A stretch of 64,000 nucleotides of DNA from Nocardiopsis ansamitocini (GTDB lineage Bacteria > Actinomycetota > Actinomycetes > Streptosporangiales > Streptosporangiaceae). The stretch spans positions 1-64,000 of the forward strand of contig NZ_BSQG01000014.1 in assembly GCF_030268225.1 (NCBI RefSeq). The letters are read 5' to 3'. Under the pieces are notes generated by a model. That model made no database searches. It was given only the letters and a program-made list of their open reading frames with translations, and was not told the origin of the DNA. Below are positions 1 through 10,194 of the stretch, piece by piece (positions within the stretch are counted from its first letter, which is position 1; each line of letters starts with the position of its first letter). The translations under genes and the position numbers were made by a program.

Positions 1-1207
1 CGACTTCGCCGATTTCGTCGTTGGCGACGTCGAGGTCGGGGACTTCGGTGTGGAGGTCGACGGGTTCGTTGCGGCCGAGGCGGTCGATGAGGGCGGGCAG
101 GCGCCGGTCGGCCAACTCCTGCGTGCCGTCGCGCAACCGGTTGAGCCGGTCGACGACCTCGCGTGAGGAGCGCATCGCGAACACCGGGACCAGCACCGAC
201 ACCAGGGCCACGCCCAGACTGCCCAGCACTGCGGTGAGAATCGCCTCGTCGGCGACCTCGTGCTGGATGATGTTGGACTGCTTGGCCTGGACCGAACCGA
301 TCTCGGTGTAGGTCGCCTTGATCGGCGCGTAGAGTTCGCGCCACTCCTGTTCGTCCACCGGCATGGACAGGTCCCGTTCGATCTCCCCGGTGAAGACGTT
401 GTACTCGGCCGCGACCTCGCGCTGGACGATCGTGTCCATCAGTTTCGACAGTTCGATGTACTCGGGCTGTTCCCACAGCTCGGTCATCATCCTCTGCGGT
501 TCGGGCGTGAGGTGCTTGTGGACCGTGGTCATCTGTTCGCGGTAGGACCCCACGAGCCGGATGAACTCCTGCTGGTCGGCGACGCTCAGCTCATCGGTGG
601 CAAAGGCCCGGGACAACTGCGTGTCGGCCTGGGCGAACAGGTCCAGCGCCCGGAAACCGTAGGTCGCGCTCAGCCCCGGACCGATCGAGGCGGACGAGGG
701 GATCCGACGGGCCTGGGTGTCGAAGAGGTCGGCGCCGGCCATGGTCAGACCGTTGTAGTACTCCTGGACCTCGCGCCGCGACGCCTGGCCCGCGTCCACC
801 CGGGCGCGGACCTCGGGGATGGTGTCGAAGCGTTCCTGGAGGTCGGTGATCCGCGCCTGCACGGGCTCGGAGGCCAGCGGCATCACCTCGCGCAGCGAGC
901 CCAGGACCTCGCTCATGAGTCCGTCGGCCTCTTCGCGGATCTCCCGGAGGGTTTCCCGGTGCTCGTCAGGGCGTTCCAGGTAGGCGATGGTCTCGGAGCG
1001 CTCGTCCATCACCGCCACGAGTGCGATGGCCGAGGGAAGCATCCGCTCCTCGCTGCTGTTGGCGACCACGTACTGCACGAAGGCGTTGTAGGCGAGGTAG
1101 CCGCTGACGATCAGCCACAGGACGACGAGGGCTGCCGTGGGCGCGAGGACGATTCTGCGGAGGCGGGACCTGATCGAGGTGTGCCGCCTCTTCTTGGTTT
1201 CCTGCAC
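1..1207 (-). CDS. Nitrate/nitrite-sensing (NIT) domain sensor histidine kinase, N-terminal part
   Basis: The gene reads leftward off the window edge, so only the first 402 residues are visible. It starts at a GTG (1207) 5 nt after a GGAG-type ribosome binding site. The order is a basic N-terminus, a membrane helix at about residues 19-40, a roughly 280-residue helical extracytoplasmic region of the NIT type, a second helix at about 322-340, and the start of a HAMP linker. The kinase core lies outside. NIT domains are associated with nitrate/nitrite sensing, but in actinobacteria the same architecture is typical of CvnA, the kinase of conservon operons (kinase, roadblock protein, DUF742 protein, small GTPase). 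Which of these it is cannot be decided here. No neighbour in the window helps, because the gene faces away from them. Confidence 0.85.
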   Translation of the reverse strand, partial: MQETKKRRHTSIRSRLRRIVLAPTAALVVLWLIVSGYLAYNAFVQYVVANSSEERMLPSAIALVAVMDERSETIAYLERPDEHRETLREIREEADGLMSEVLGSLREVMPLASEPVQARITDLQERFDTIPEVRARVDAGQASRREVQEYYNGLTMAGADLFDTQARRIPSSASIGPGLSATYGFRALDLFAQADTQLSRAFATDELSVADQQEFIRLVGSYREQMTTVHKHLTPEPQRMMTELWEQPEYIELSKLMDTIVQREVAAEYNVFTGEIERDLSMPVDEQEWRELYAPIKATYTEIGSVQAKQSNIIQHEVADEAILTAVLGSLGVALVSVLVPVFAMRSSREVVDRLNRLRDGTQELADRRLPALIDRLGRNEPVDLHTEVPDLDVANDEIGEV

Positions 1208-1687
1208 TGCTCTCCTATTGTCCGTTGACCTCTGCGCACGTCGGGACGCGGCGAAGAAGTGATCGACGCCGTGGGGGGATTGCGGCATCGGTGGATCCCA
1301 TAGGGGTGGCGCGGATCCGTGTTCGCGCCGCGGCACGGGGGGTGAGTGTGCCGGGGCGCGTGCCGGTCGAAAGCCCTACTGATCCATCAGGGGGCGGGCC
1401 CAGGAATCCGGCCATCGGATCGTACCTTGCCCGGAAGAGACGCATTCACCACTTGATGGGGGTATCTGGGTAGTGGGTCCGGTCTGTACACCATGCCAAC
1501 TGGATTTTTGTCGATGGTCTGCTTGACCGAATCTGCGTTGTTCCGGTGAATCGTGATTGCGAAGAACTACCGAATGGTTACCACCCGTCCGATGATTGGA
1601 GAATAAAGAAGGAGAGGGTGCGCCAGTCAGGGCCTATGCCGCCAATCTCCTGCGCTGGGACGGTTTTCCCGTTAGCCTTTTGGACTT
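1208..1687. other. Intergenic region between divergent genes
   Basis: About 480 bases between the divergent kinase and VanZ/RDD genes. Short open frames here have no coding character. It should carry promoters for both sides. On the plus strand a TAGCCT box at 1673-1678 lies 9 nt before the ATG at 1688, a near-leaderless arrangement. A purine-rich AAGGAGAGG at about 1610-1618 is followed by no convincing gene. Confidence 0.6.
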
Positions 1688-2800
1688 ATGGGAGGGTTTT
1701 TCGGCGGGTCGCCGGAGGTTGCGGGGATCGCGGTGCCCGGTGTCGTGTTCGTGACGCTGGTGGGATCCGCGCTTTTTCTGGCGCGTCAACATGATCGTTA
1801 CGGTCGGCTCAGAGGATGGCCGGGACAGGTCACCATGGCCGTGCTCGCGGTGGGAGCCGGTTTGGTGGCCTATGCGGTCTGGCCGCTTCCCACGAGCATC
1901 GACGGTCTGTGTGCCCTCGACGGCGGCGCTGCCGTCGAGCTGATGCCCGGCGCCACCCTGTCGTTCTCGGACCCCGTGCGCGTCGTCGCCGGGATCGGCC
2001 TGTTCGCGTCGGTGGGCCTGCTCGCCCGTTACCGTTTCCGACGCGGTGCGCCGGCTGCCGCCGGCCTGGGGACAGGAATCGCCACAGTTGTGGAACTGGT
2101 CCAGTTCAGTGCGGTCGTCGGCCTCTACCCCTGCCCCTACCGGGTGGCCGCCGTCGACGACGTTCTGCTGGGAACGGTCGGAGCGCTGCTGGGGTGGGCG
2201 CTGGGACTGCCGGCGGTGCGATTGCTGCCGCGTGGCTGGCCGGCCGCGATCCCCGATTTCCTGCCACCGGGGTTGGCGCGTCGGGCACTGGGACACGCCC
2301 TCGACGTCGGCCTCTGGTTGTTCGGATCGCTCACCCTCGTCGCCGTTCTGACCGCGATCGGTCCGGTCGCCGCGGACGGTCCCGTTTCGACTGCCGTCCT
2401 CGTCACCCTCGCCGTCCTGGGCGGCCTGGTGCTCCCCCAGTTGCGTGCGGACCGTTGCCCGCCGGGCCGGGCAGCGGTGCGCCTGGCCCTGGTCGGGCCG
2501 GGCCCGCCCGCTCCGGCCGGGCGGTGGCGAACGTTTCTGCGCGCGGTACTGCTCTACGGCCCGGTGGTCACCCTGTTCGTGCTGGGCCTCCCGTGGTGGG
2601 CACTGGTGGTCGCCGCCATTCAGGGCTCCTGCGCTCTGGTCCGGGGCGACCAGGCCGGGCTCGCCGACCTGCTCGCCGGAACCCGGGTCGCAACCCGCGT
2701 CGTGGTGCGCGGTGGCCTGCCGGATGCATCGGTGCGCTATGTCCGGCCTTCCGAGAGCGGCCCCGGTCCCGTCGAGCGATCGCGGGTCGCCTCTTCGTGA
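1688..2800 (+). CDS. VanZ-like / RDD-family multi-pass membrane protein
   Basis: A 370-residue membrane protein. The N-terminal half (about 10-185) has several hydrophobic helices. Its sequence around residues 130-150, with VVELVQFSAVVG then a short VDDVLLGTVGALLG helix, matches the VanZ-like pattern (ELxQ... D(D/V)xxN-type helix). The C-terminal half (about 195-345) has three further helices and resembles RDD-family proteins. VanZ itself gives low-level teicoplanin resistance; most VanZ-like proteins have no known function, and neither do most RDD proteins. No ribosome binding site precedes the ATG at 1688. A GTG at about 1733 after a GGGGA is an alternative start. The gene converges on the DUF3592 gene 24 bases downstream. 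I infer an envelope role and nothing more specific. Confidence 0.7.
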   Translation: MGGFFGGSPEVAGIAVPGVVFVTLVGSALFLARQHDRYGRLRGWPGQVTMAVLAVGAGLVAYAVWPLPTSIDGLCALDGGAAVELMPGATLSFSDPVRVVAGIGLFASVGLLARYRFRRGAPAAAGLGTGIATVVELVQFSAVVGLYPCPYRVAAVDDVLLGTVGALLGWALGLPAVRLLPRGWPAAIPDFLPPGLARRALGHALDVGLWLFGSLTLVAVLTAIGPVAADGPVSTAVLVTLAVLGGLVLPQLRADRCPPGRAAVRLALVGPGPPAPAGRWRTFLRAVLLYGPVVTLFVLGLPWWALVVAAIQGSCALVRGDQAGLADLLAGTRVATRVVVRGGLPDASVRYVRPSESGPGPVERSRVASS

Positions 2801-2824
2801 ACACGCCGCGCAAGGGATTCGTCG

Positions 2825-3220
2825 TCATGTCCAGGCGAAGAAGCCCAGCGCCGCGCCGATGATCACCAGGCCGCTCGCCAGGCCCATGAACATGCCGCGT
2901 GGCCACGCACTCAGCCAGGGCGCGGCCACCACCCTGGCCTTTTCGGGATGATCGGGGTTGTAGCAGACGGTGACGAGGTCACCGTAGCGGGCCGCCGCCC
3001 ACGAGGTGTTGTCGTGCGTGGTCAGGACCTCTTCGCCCGACTCGGTGTGAAAGCGCACGATCATTCGCGAAGTGCCGCTGGTCTCCTGATAACCCACCAC
3101 CCGGGCCTCGGTGTGCTCGCCGCGCGAGCGCAGCAGCCGGGCGCCGACGATGTCGCGCAGTAGCCAGGCCATTGCGGCCAGGCCGATCCCGATGGGCAGC
3201 AGCGGGTAGAGCAAATCCAT
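2825..3220 (-). CDS. DUF3592-family membrane protein
   Basis: A 131-residue protein with a hydrophobic helix at each end (about 5-22 and 108-128) flanking a soluble beta-rich stretch with EARVVGY, IVRFHT and GDLVTVCYNPDHPEKARV. That pattern (a-R-V-v-g-y ... v-r-Y/F ... G-d-x-V-x-V-x-Y-d-P) is characteristic of DUF3592, a family of unknown function common in actinobacteria. It is the last of three same-strand genes (5825 to 2825), 72 bases after the gene upstream, so it may be co-transcribed with the VWA protein. Function unknown. Confidence 0.75.
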   Translation of the reverse strand: MDLLYPLLPIGIGLAAMAWLLRDIVGARLLRSRGEHTEARVVGYQETSGTSRMIVRFHTESGEEVLTTHDNTSWAAARYGDLVTVCYNPDHPEKARVVAAPWLSAWPRGMFMGLASGLVIIGAALGFFAWT

Positions 3221-3292
3221 GGCAACACCGTTGAGTGGTCGACGACAGTACGGTTTCGGTGGCCGCTCCCGACGGGACCGGCCACCGGACGG

Positions 3293-3967
3293 TCAGTGCG
3301 TGGGTTGGCCCGGTGGGGTCTCACCTGTGCCCAGAACGCCGTCGGCGATCTGTTCGCCGATGTCCACCCCGTAACCGATGCTCTCCAACTCGCCGGCGAG
3401 GTGCTCCACGGCTCCGGGGTCGGGGCGGGTGCTCAGGAGCGCCCGGAAGCGCCCGGTCGCCGCTTCGAGATCGTCGGTCGCCGCGTACATCCGGTGGCGG
3501 ACCTCGCCGTGACGTCCTTGGAGGTACTGGGACTGCTCGTACCCTCCGGGGTGGGCGACCAGCGAGGAGACCCGATGTGCGATCTCCGCGGAACGTTCCA
3601 CCAGGTGCTCGATCGAGTCGGCGATCTCGTTGACGCGCCAGACCATGCGGTGTGCGGTCTCCGACAACGGCCCCGTGAACAAGGGGGCCGCGAGTTCCTC
3701 GAACGCGACCGCGGCCTCGTGCGCACGCGTTGCGCAGGCGGCGTCGGGGTGGGCCGGCGCCGCCTGCGCGAGTCCGTGCGGGGACTGCCCCGCAGCAATG
3801 TCCCCGGGCTGGCTGAACAGGTAACCGAACACGACGACCGCGGTCAACCAGACGATGACGCCGATCACGACCGCCGCGTATACCGGTAGTCCGATTGCCC
3901 AGGCGAGGCCACCCGCGATGGCCCCGGAAAGGAGCCGCCACGGGTGGGTGAACTTCTGCGACTGCAT
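3293..3967 (-). CDS. Two-helix membrane protein of unknown function
   Basis: A 224-residue protein. Two closely spaced membrane helices near the N-terminus (about residues 12-28 and 30-52) are followed by a long, mostly alpha-helical, charged region rich in Ala, Glu and His, probably cytoplasmic. I recognise no family. It starts at an ATG at 3967, only 31 bases after the stop of the solute-binding/VWA gene, and reads the same way, so the two are probably one operon. Its role may be tied to the VWA protein, for example as a membrane partner, but that is inference from position only. Confidence 0.7.
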   Translation of the reverse strand: MQSQKFTHPWRLLSGAIAGGLAWAIGLPVYAAVVIGVIVWLTAVVVFGYLFSQPGDIAAGQSPHGLAQAAPAHPDAACATRAHEAAVAFEELAAPLFTGPLSETAHRMVWRVNEIADSIEHLVERSAEIAHRVSSLVAHPGGYEQSQYLQGRHGEVRHRMYAATDDLEAATGRFRALLSTRPDPGAVEHLAGELESIGYGVDIGEQIADGVLGTGETPPGQPTH

Positions 3968-3998
3968 GCCGTTGTCGTCCTCGTCGAATCGGGCGGGG

Positions 3999-5825
3999 CT
4001 AGAAGTTGGAGATCACGGCTTCGAAGATCTTGTCGATGCTCTCCGGATCGGAGGAGTCGTAGGCGGCGGCGTTGGTCGCCTTGGCGATCGCCTCCATCGT
4101 CTCCAGGTCGGCGCCCTCACCGTAGCCGATGGTGAAGATCCGGACCCCCTGCTCACCTGTCTCCACGCTGATCTGACCGATGAGGTCGTCCATGCTGATG
4201 CTGTTGGGGTCCTCGTTGCGGCCGTCGGTCAGGAACACCACGGCGTTGATGGCGTCGTCGCGGAAGTTCTCCGTGACCATCTCGTAGGAGGCCAGCGCGG
4301 TGTCGTACAGGCCGGTACCGCCGCCCGGGGGCAGACCCGAGATCTGCTCGGTCAGTTCCTCCCGTCGAGGAGAACCGTTGACCTGGGCGTCGAGCGGCCC
4401 CATCGGGACCAGTTCGCGCCAGTCCTGGCCGCCGTCCTCCAGATTGGTGCTGAACATCCACAGTCCCAGGTGGTCGGTGTCGGAGAACTGGTCGAGAGAG
4501 GCGGTGGCCGCTTCCTGGGCCAGGGACAGCTTGTTCTTGCCGGTGCCGCCGACTGCCTCCTGCATCGACCCGGAGGTGTCGATCACCAACAGGACGTTGG
4601 CGGGCTTACGCAGGTCGGCCCAGTTCTCCAGCATCTCGCCGAGCACACCCGACGACGGGGGAGTGAGCAGTTGCGTGGGTTCCTGAGCCAGTACGCCGTT
4701 GTCCTGGGTCAGCTCCTCGCCGGTCCCGCCCTCGGCGTCGCGGAAGAAGTTGTCCTTGAACTCCTGCTGGGCCTTCTCCGCCAGCAGGTACTCCAGGAAT
4801 CCCTCGGCGGCCGGGCGCTTGGCGTCGTCGATCCAGTCCAGGACCACGTAGGGGTGGTCCGACATCAGGGTGCCCTCGTCGGGGTAGACCGCGGCCAGCG
4901 GGACGTTCGGCGCGCTTCCCTCACCTGCGGTCTCGGGGTTTCCGGTGGGGTTGCCCTGGTTGTAGTGCACGACCGACATCTCCTCCACCGCGACGGCGGA
5001 GATGTAGGAGAGTCCGCGCCCCTCGGCGTCGGCGCGCTGCAGGTTCGACAGGAATGTCAGGGTGATGTCGCCGTAGTGCACGATCGAGCGTTCCACACCG
5101 CTGACGAAGGCCCGGGTCTCGCTGTTCTCGATGTCGGCGGAGGTCAGGTCCGAGGTCAGGCCGGTGGCCGCGAAGTAGGAGCCGATCGTGGCGTTCAGAC
5201 CGGAGGTGGAGTAGTTCGGGTTGGTCTTGCCCATGCGGAACTCCCCCCACTCCGGATGTCCGTAGGAAGCCCAGCCCTCGTCGTTCTCCGACAGCTCCAG
5301 AAGGTCCGACCAGCCGAGCTTCTCCTCGGGCCAGCCCAGAGCCTCGGCCATGGGCCGCGGCATGGCGATCACCAGCGGCGAATTGGCGATGGAGGGGGCG
5401 TCCTGGGGGAGCAGGCCCGCCATGTCACCGGCGGTGGCGCGGTCCCGGGCGATCTGCACCCACCCTGAACTGGCGGGGGACCACACGTCGGGCTGCGTGC
5501 CGTACTCGGCTTCGTCCCAGGTGCCGTTCTGCAGTGCTTCCAGGGTGACGCCGGAGGACTGGTCGATGATGGAGACCTCGGCGCAGCCGCCCTCGACCTT
5601 CGTGCCGCTGTAGTCCTCGGCGAACTGCTTCATCAGCCCGGCCTTCTCGGGGGAGGCCGCCACGGTCAGTTCGATCTTGTCGCCCGAGCAGCCCAGCAGG
5701 GAGGGGAGTTCCCCTCCGGTGGACACCCACCGAACCGCCGCGATGACCACGATCGCGACGACCGCCACGATGACGTAGGGAACCAACCGCCGGTGCAGTG
5801 GTGCTGGTGCTGCTTGGTATGACAT
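3999..5825 (-). CDS. Membrane-anchored solute-binding / von Willebrand factor A fusion protein
   Basis: A 608-residue protein starting at ATG 5825, about 9 nt after a GAGGGA site. A signal-anchor helix lies at about residues 13-31. A periplasmic-binding-protein-like region follows (about 45-370; ELTVAASPEKAGLMKQFAEDY is typical of an extracellular solute-binding N-terminus). A C-terminal VWA domain runs from about 410 to 605. Its metal-ion-dependent adhesion site is intact: D416-T-S-G-S with a later TDGRN loop. Frames extending upstream of 5825 belong to a different sequence, the TetR remnant. Such fusions are seen in actinobacteria, but their ligand is not known. It heads a probable operon with the next two minus-strand genes. 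An exported, tethered receptor that binds a protein or metal-linked ligand is plausible but unproven. Confidence 0.85.
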   Translation of the reverse strand: MSYQAAPAPLHRRLVPYVIVAVVAIVVIAAVRWVSTGGELPSLLGCSGDKIELTVAASPEKAGLMKQFAEDYSGTKVEGGCAEVSIIDQSSGVTLEALQNGTWDEAEYGTQPDVWSPASSGWVQIARDRATAGDMAGLLPQDAPSIANSPLVIAMPRPMAEALGWPEEKLGWSDLLELSENDEGWASYGHPEWGEFRMGKTNPNYSTSGLNATIGSYFAATGLTSDLTSADIENSETRAFVSGVERSIVHYGDITLTFLSNLQRADAEGRGLSYISAVAVEEMSVVHYNQGNPTGNPETAGEGSAPNVPLAAVYPDEGTLMSDHPYVVLDWIDDAKRPAAEGFLEYLLAEKAQQEFKDNFFRDAEGGTGEELTQDNGVLAQEPTQLLTPPSSGVLGEMLENWADLRKPANVLLVIDTSGSMQEAVGGTGKNKLSLAQEAATASLDQFSDTDHLGLWMFSTNLEDGGQDWRELVPMGPLDAQVNGSPRREELTEQISGLPPGGGTGLYDTALASYEMVTENFRDDAINAVVFLTDGRNEDPNSISMDDLIGQISVETGEQGVRIFTIGYGEGADLETMEAIAKATNAAAYDSSDPESIDKIFEAVISNF

Positions 5826-6009
5826 CGGGTCCCGTCCCTCGGCTGCTTCTGCTCCCTTTAGAGGCAGGCTAGAGGTTCTGGGTTGCATTACGGACGCGAA
5901 ATAGTGCAATCGCGGAGAAAGAAGATATCTGGCGGTATATATCGGATATGGGGAACCCTGCGCTCTCCAGCAGGAACAGTGCTCAGACAGGTGCGTCGGA
6001 GGTGGGGAC

Positions 6010-6400
6010 CCGCGTTCCCAAACCGTTTTTCCACGAGACGGATCAGAGCGGAATGCACCTCCTCCACGGGACGGTCGGGGGGTGAGGGTCCGCCAGTCCG
6101 GCGCGACGGTCGACACCACTGTGAACAATGCCGAACCGGTGACCGCGACGTCGAGGTCACCGGGCAGTTCGCCCTCGTCGACCAGGTCCTCTAGCAGCTC
6201 CGGGATCACCCGGATGGCCTTGGCGCGGGTCTGGAGGACGGGTCTCGTACCATGCCTGGCCGGTCCGCCACGTCTCGGCCATCAGGAGCCGGGCCAGTGC
6301 CTCATGGGCGCCGACGGACTCCAGCTCCGCACGCAGGACCGCCGCAAGTGCCCGGCCGCGGCGGATAACGCGCGCACGCTGCCCGTGGGTATTGGCCCGA
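6010..6400 (-). pseudogene. TetR-family regulator, C-terminal remnant with two frameshifts
   Basis: Reading leftward, three frames joined end to end give a continuous TetR ligand-domain-like sequence. The first (about 6400 to 6240) holds GRALAAVLRAELESVGAHEA and LLMAETWRTG. The second (about 6240 to 6078) holds TRAKAIRVIPELLEDLVDEG and TGSALFTVVSTVAPDWRTLT. The third (about 6078 to 6010) holds DRPVEEVHSALIRLVEKRFG. The second shift lies at a run of six G at about 6076-6081 on the plus strand. The DNA-binding N-terminus is absent: a guaB1 terminator occupies its place. Either this is a decayed gene, or homopolymer errors break the part that remains. Without the HTH it cannot act as a repressor. 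Confidence 0.55.
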
Positions 6401-6448
6401 GGCGGACTGGGACACAGCTCACCCCGGGGCGGGGCTGCCCGGCAACCC

Positions 6449-6490
6449 ACCCGGGCAGGGGCGCCGCCGCAGCGGGGTCCCTGCCCGGGT
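6449..6490 (-). terminator. Hairpin terminator after guaB1
   Basis: A perfect 12-bp inverted repeat (6449-6460 with 6479-6490, arm ACCCGGGCAGGG) with an 18-nt loop begins 13 bases beyond the guaB1 stop. It has no clear T-tract, as is common in high-GC actinobacteria. Confidence 0.65.
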
Positions 6491-6502
6491 GGAAGCGAAC
6501 GA

Positions 6503-8029
<1,527 letters not shown>

Positions 8030-8153
8030 TTATGTCCGCGCAGACCGTGACGTGTGGCACCGGCCCGGTCGCGTCCGGAGCCCACCCACGCCTTCCCCCG
8101 CGCGCGTCGCACGTGCGGCGGTTTCCGCGCCGGGGCCCTCGCAGGAGAGATTG

Positions 8154-9035
8154 ATGACGCGCTTCACGCTCGATGACGTCCGGGAGCGGACCTACAAGCA
8201 ACGCGATGCCTGGTGGACGGTCTTCCTGGTCGACCCCTTGGCCGGTCGGCTGGTGGTTGCGACGGCCAACCGCACGTCCCTCACCCCCAACCAGCTCACG
8301 GTCGGAGCAGGACTGTTCGGCCTGGGCTCGGCGATCTGCTTCGCCATGGCCACCTGGCCGTGGCTGGTGGCCGGGGCCCTGCTCTTCCACCTCAGTTTCG
8401 TACTGGACTGCATGGACGGCAAGATCGCCCGTCTGAAGGGCACCGGCACGGTGTTCGGTGCGTGGGTGGACTTCGTCTTCGACCGGATCCGGTTCTTCGG
8501 GTGCATGCTCGCGCTCATGATCGGCCAGTGGCTGCACACCGGTGAGATCGTCTACCTGCTGCTGGCCCCGGTCGCGACCTTCGTCGACCTGTTGCGCTAC
8601 CTCAACGGCCCCCAGATGGGCAAGACCCGGGCAACCATGCGCACCCGCCTCGCCGAGGCCGAGGCGACCGGTACCGTCACGGTGCAGGACACCGACCCCG
8701 AGGCCATCGAGGCCGCGCCGATGGCGGGCGACGAGGGCGACGAGGGCGACAGCGCGGCCCAGCCGGCACAGTCCAAGGGCAGGCTCGCGCGCATGAGCGC
8801 CGCGCTGCGACGCCACCGGGTCCGTATGCACCTGTTCAGCGGCATCGAGTTCGAGATGTTCGTCTGCGTCGTTGCACCGCTCACAGCGGTCGTCTCCCTG
8901 TTCACGCCGCTGGACAGCCTCATCGTCGCGGTCGTGGTGCTCTCCTGTGCGGCACTGCTGGTGTTCGAAGCGGCACTGGTCGCCCGGTTGTGGGCGGAGA
9001 CCCGCCGGTTCGAGAAGAAGATTCGCACCTACTGA
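8154..9035 (+). CDS. CDP-alcohol phosphatidyltransferase family protein
   Basis: A 293-residue integral membrane enzyme that transfers a phosphatidyl (or similar) group from a CDP-linked donor to an alcohol. The family motif D-x2-D-G-x2-A-R-x8-G-x3-D-x3-D is complete: D85, D88, G89, A92, R93, G102, D106 and D110. About six membrane helices surround it. A charged Glu/Asp/Gly-rich insertion at about residues 160-215 separates the catalytic half from the last helices. It starts at ATG 8154 after GGAGAGATTG. The substrate (inositol phosphate, glycerol phosphate or a sugar) cannot be told from the motif. A convergent hairpin follows. The gene sits between guaB1 and an acyltransferase with no operon partner. 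Confidence 0.85.
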   Translation: MTRFTLDDVRERTYKQRDAWWTVFLVDPLAGRLVVATANRTSLTPNQLTVGAGLFGLGSAICFAMATWPWLVAGALLFHLSFVLDCMDGKIARLKGTGTVFGAWVDFVFDRIRFFGCMLALMIGQWLHTGEIVYLLLAPVATFVDLLRYLNGPQMGKTRATMRTRLAEAEATGTVTVQDTDPEAIEAAPMAGDEGDEGDSAAQPAQSKGRLARMSAALRRHRVRMHLFSGIEFEMFVCVVAPLTAVVSLFTPLDSLIVAVVVLSCAALLVFEAALVARLWAETRRFEKKIRTY

Positions 9036-9040
9036 GGGCT

Positions 9041-9076
9041 GCGCCGCCGAGGTCGGAGGAACGACCTCGGCGGCGC
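9041..9076. terminator. Bidirectional hairpin between convergent genes
   Basis: A perfect 15-bp stem (9041-9055 with 9062-9076, arm GCGCCGCCGAGGTCG) and a 6-nt loop lie between the stops of the phosphatidyltransferase and the acyltransferase. It can terminate both directions. Confidence 0.75.
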
Positions 9077-9081
9077 TGTGC

Positions 9082-10194
9082 TCAACCGCCGGCAGGAGCG
9101 GTCGCGCGCTCGTCGGTCCTGCGCCCGTCCGACGCCGCCGTCACAGGGGGGTCGTCGGGTTTGATGAGCCAGTCCGCCCGGGGTTCCACGACGGGGCGCA
9201 GGACGGCCCGCAGCGGGCCCCAGCACAGCAGCAGTGTCAGGGCCACCGCCATCACGATGTTCAGGGCCAGCGCGGCGAGCCCGTCGGCCAGGGAGTACCA
9301 GCCGAAGTGCTTGATCACCTGGAGGACGAGGCCGTGGCCCAGGTAGACGAAGAGCGTGTAGGCACCCAGCCGGGTGAAGACCGTGCGCCGACGGGGCACC
9401 GCCGCCAGGAACGCCGCGGTCATCACCAGCGCAGCGATCATGAGGGCGACGCGTAGCACCAGTGCCGGGCCGAGAGGGTCGATGTCGCGGTCGAGCAGGC
9501 TCTCGCGCCAGTACAGCGATTCCACCGACAGCCGCTGGGAGACCGGGACCGCCACCGCCGCTGCCGCCACGAGGACCAGCCACCCCACGATCCGCACCCA
9601 GATCGGCTTGAGCAGGTCGAAGTGTTCCCGACGCAACACGAGGCCGATCACGAAGAACGGCAGCATGGACAGGACCCTGCCGATTCCCAGCGCCGAGCCG
9701 ACGTTCACGAAGGCCGTTGCCAGCGAGATCGCCACGGCCACCGCGACCGGCCAGCGCAACTGGTTCCACACCGGAACGCTCAGTCGCCAGATGAACAGGG
9801 CCACCAGGAACCACAGGGTCCAGGTGGGGGTCAAGGGGGAGTCGGGGGAACCGCGGTCCATCAACTCGGCCAGTCCCACGTGGATGACCCAGAAGATCAG
9901 ATAGGGCACGGCCAGCGCCAGGACCAGCTTCTCCACCCGCCGGGGAGAGGCGTCGAAGGACCTCGACAGGTAGCCGCTGATCAGGATGAAGGCCGGCATG
10001 TGGAAGACGTAGATCCACAGGTAGAGCGTGTCCGCGCCGAGAGAGCCCCGCAATGGGCCGATCGAGTGTCCGATCACCACGAGAACGATCAGGAGGAACT
10101 TCGCGTTGTCCAGAAGCGAGTCGCGTCCTTGACCGCTGGGCGGTGGTGCGGCGGAAACGGGGTCGGGCTTGGCGGCGATGGGAGTCGGGGCCAC
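9082..10194 (-). CDS. Multi-pass membrane acyltransferase (acyltransferase 3 / fucose 4-O-acetylase type)
   Basis: A 370-residue protein with about ten membrane helices. It opens with a short Pro/Ala-rich cytoplasmic tail, then DSLLDNAKFLLIVLVVIGHS. The Arg/Asp-x-x-(K/R)-x-x-x-x-x-x-V-x-G-H signature, with the conserved His at about residue 47, marks the acyltransferase-3 family. Members O-acetylate extracellular sugars or other envelope components, using acyl groups from the cytoplasm. A second conserved stretch, YVFHMPAFILISGYLS, is also present. It starts at GTG 10194, close behind a GGAG site. No glycan cluster neighbours it, so the acceptor is unknown. Confidence 0.85.
   Translation of the reverse strand: MAPTPIAAKPDPVSAAPPPSGQGRDSLLDNAKFLLIVLVVIGHSIGPLRGSLGADTLYLWIYVFHMPAFILISGYLSRSFDASPRRVEKLVLALAVPYLIFWVIHVGLAELMDRGSPDSPLTPTWTLWFLVALFIWRLSVPVWNQLRWPVAVAVAISLATAFVNVGSALGIGRVLSMLPFFVIGLVLRREHFDLLKPIWVRIVGWLVLVAAAAVAVPVSQRLSVESLYWRESLLDRDIDPLGPALVLRVALMIAALVMTAAFLAAVPRRRTVFTRLGAYTLFVYLGHGLVLQVIKHFGWYSLADGLAALALNIVMAVALTLLLCWGPLRAVLRPVVEPRADWLIKPDDPPVTAASDGRRTDERATAPAGG

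Noticed and set aside
260-1228. 322-residue plus-strand open frame
   Set aside because: It is the antisense shadow of the NIT-domain kinase; it is rich in Arg/Gly/Pro/His and has no motif.
3855-5468. 537-residue plus-strand open frame
   Set aside because: Antisense shadow of the solute-binding/VWA gene, whose motifs are clear.
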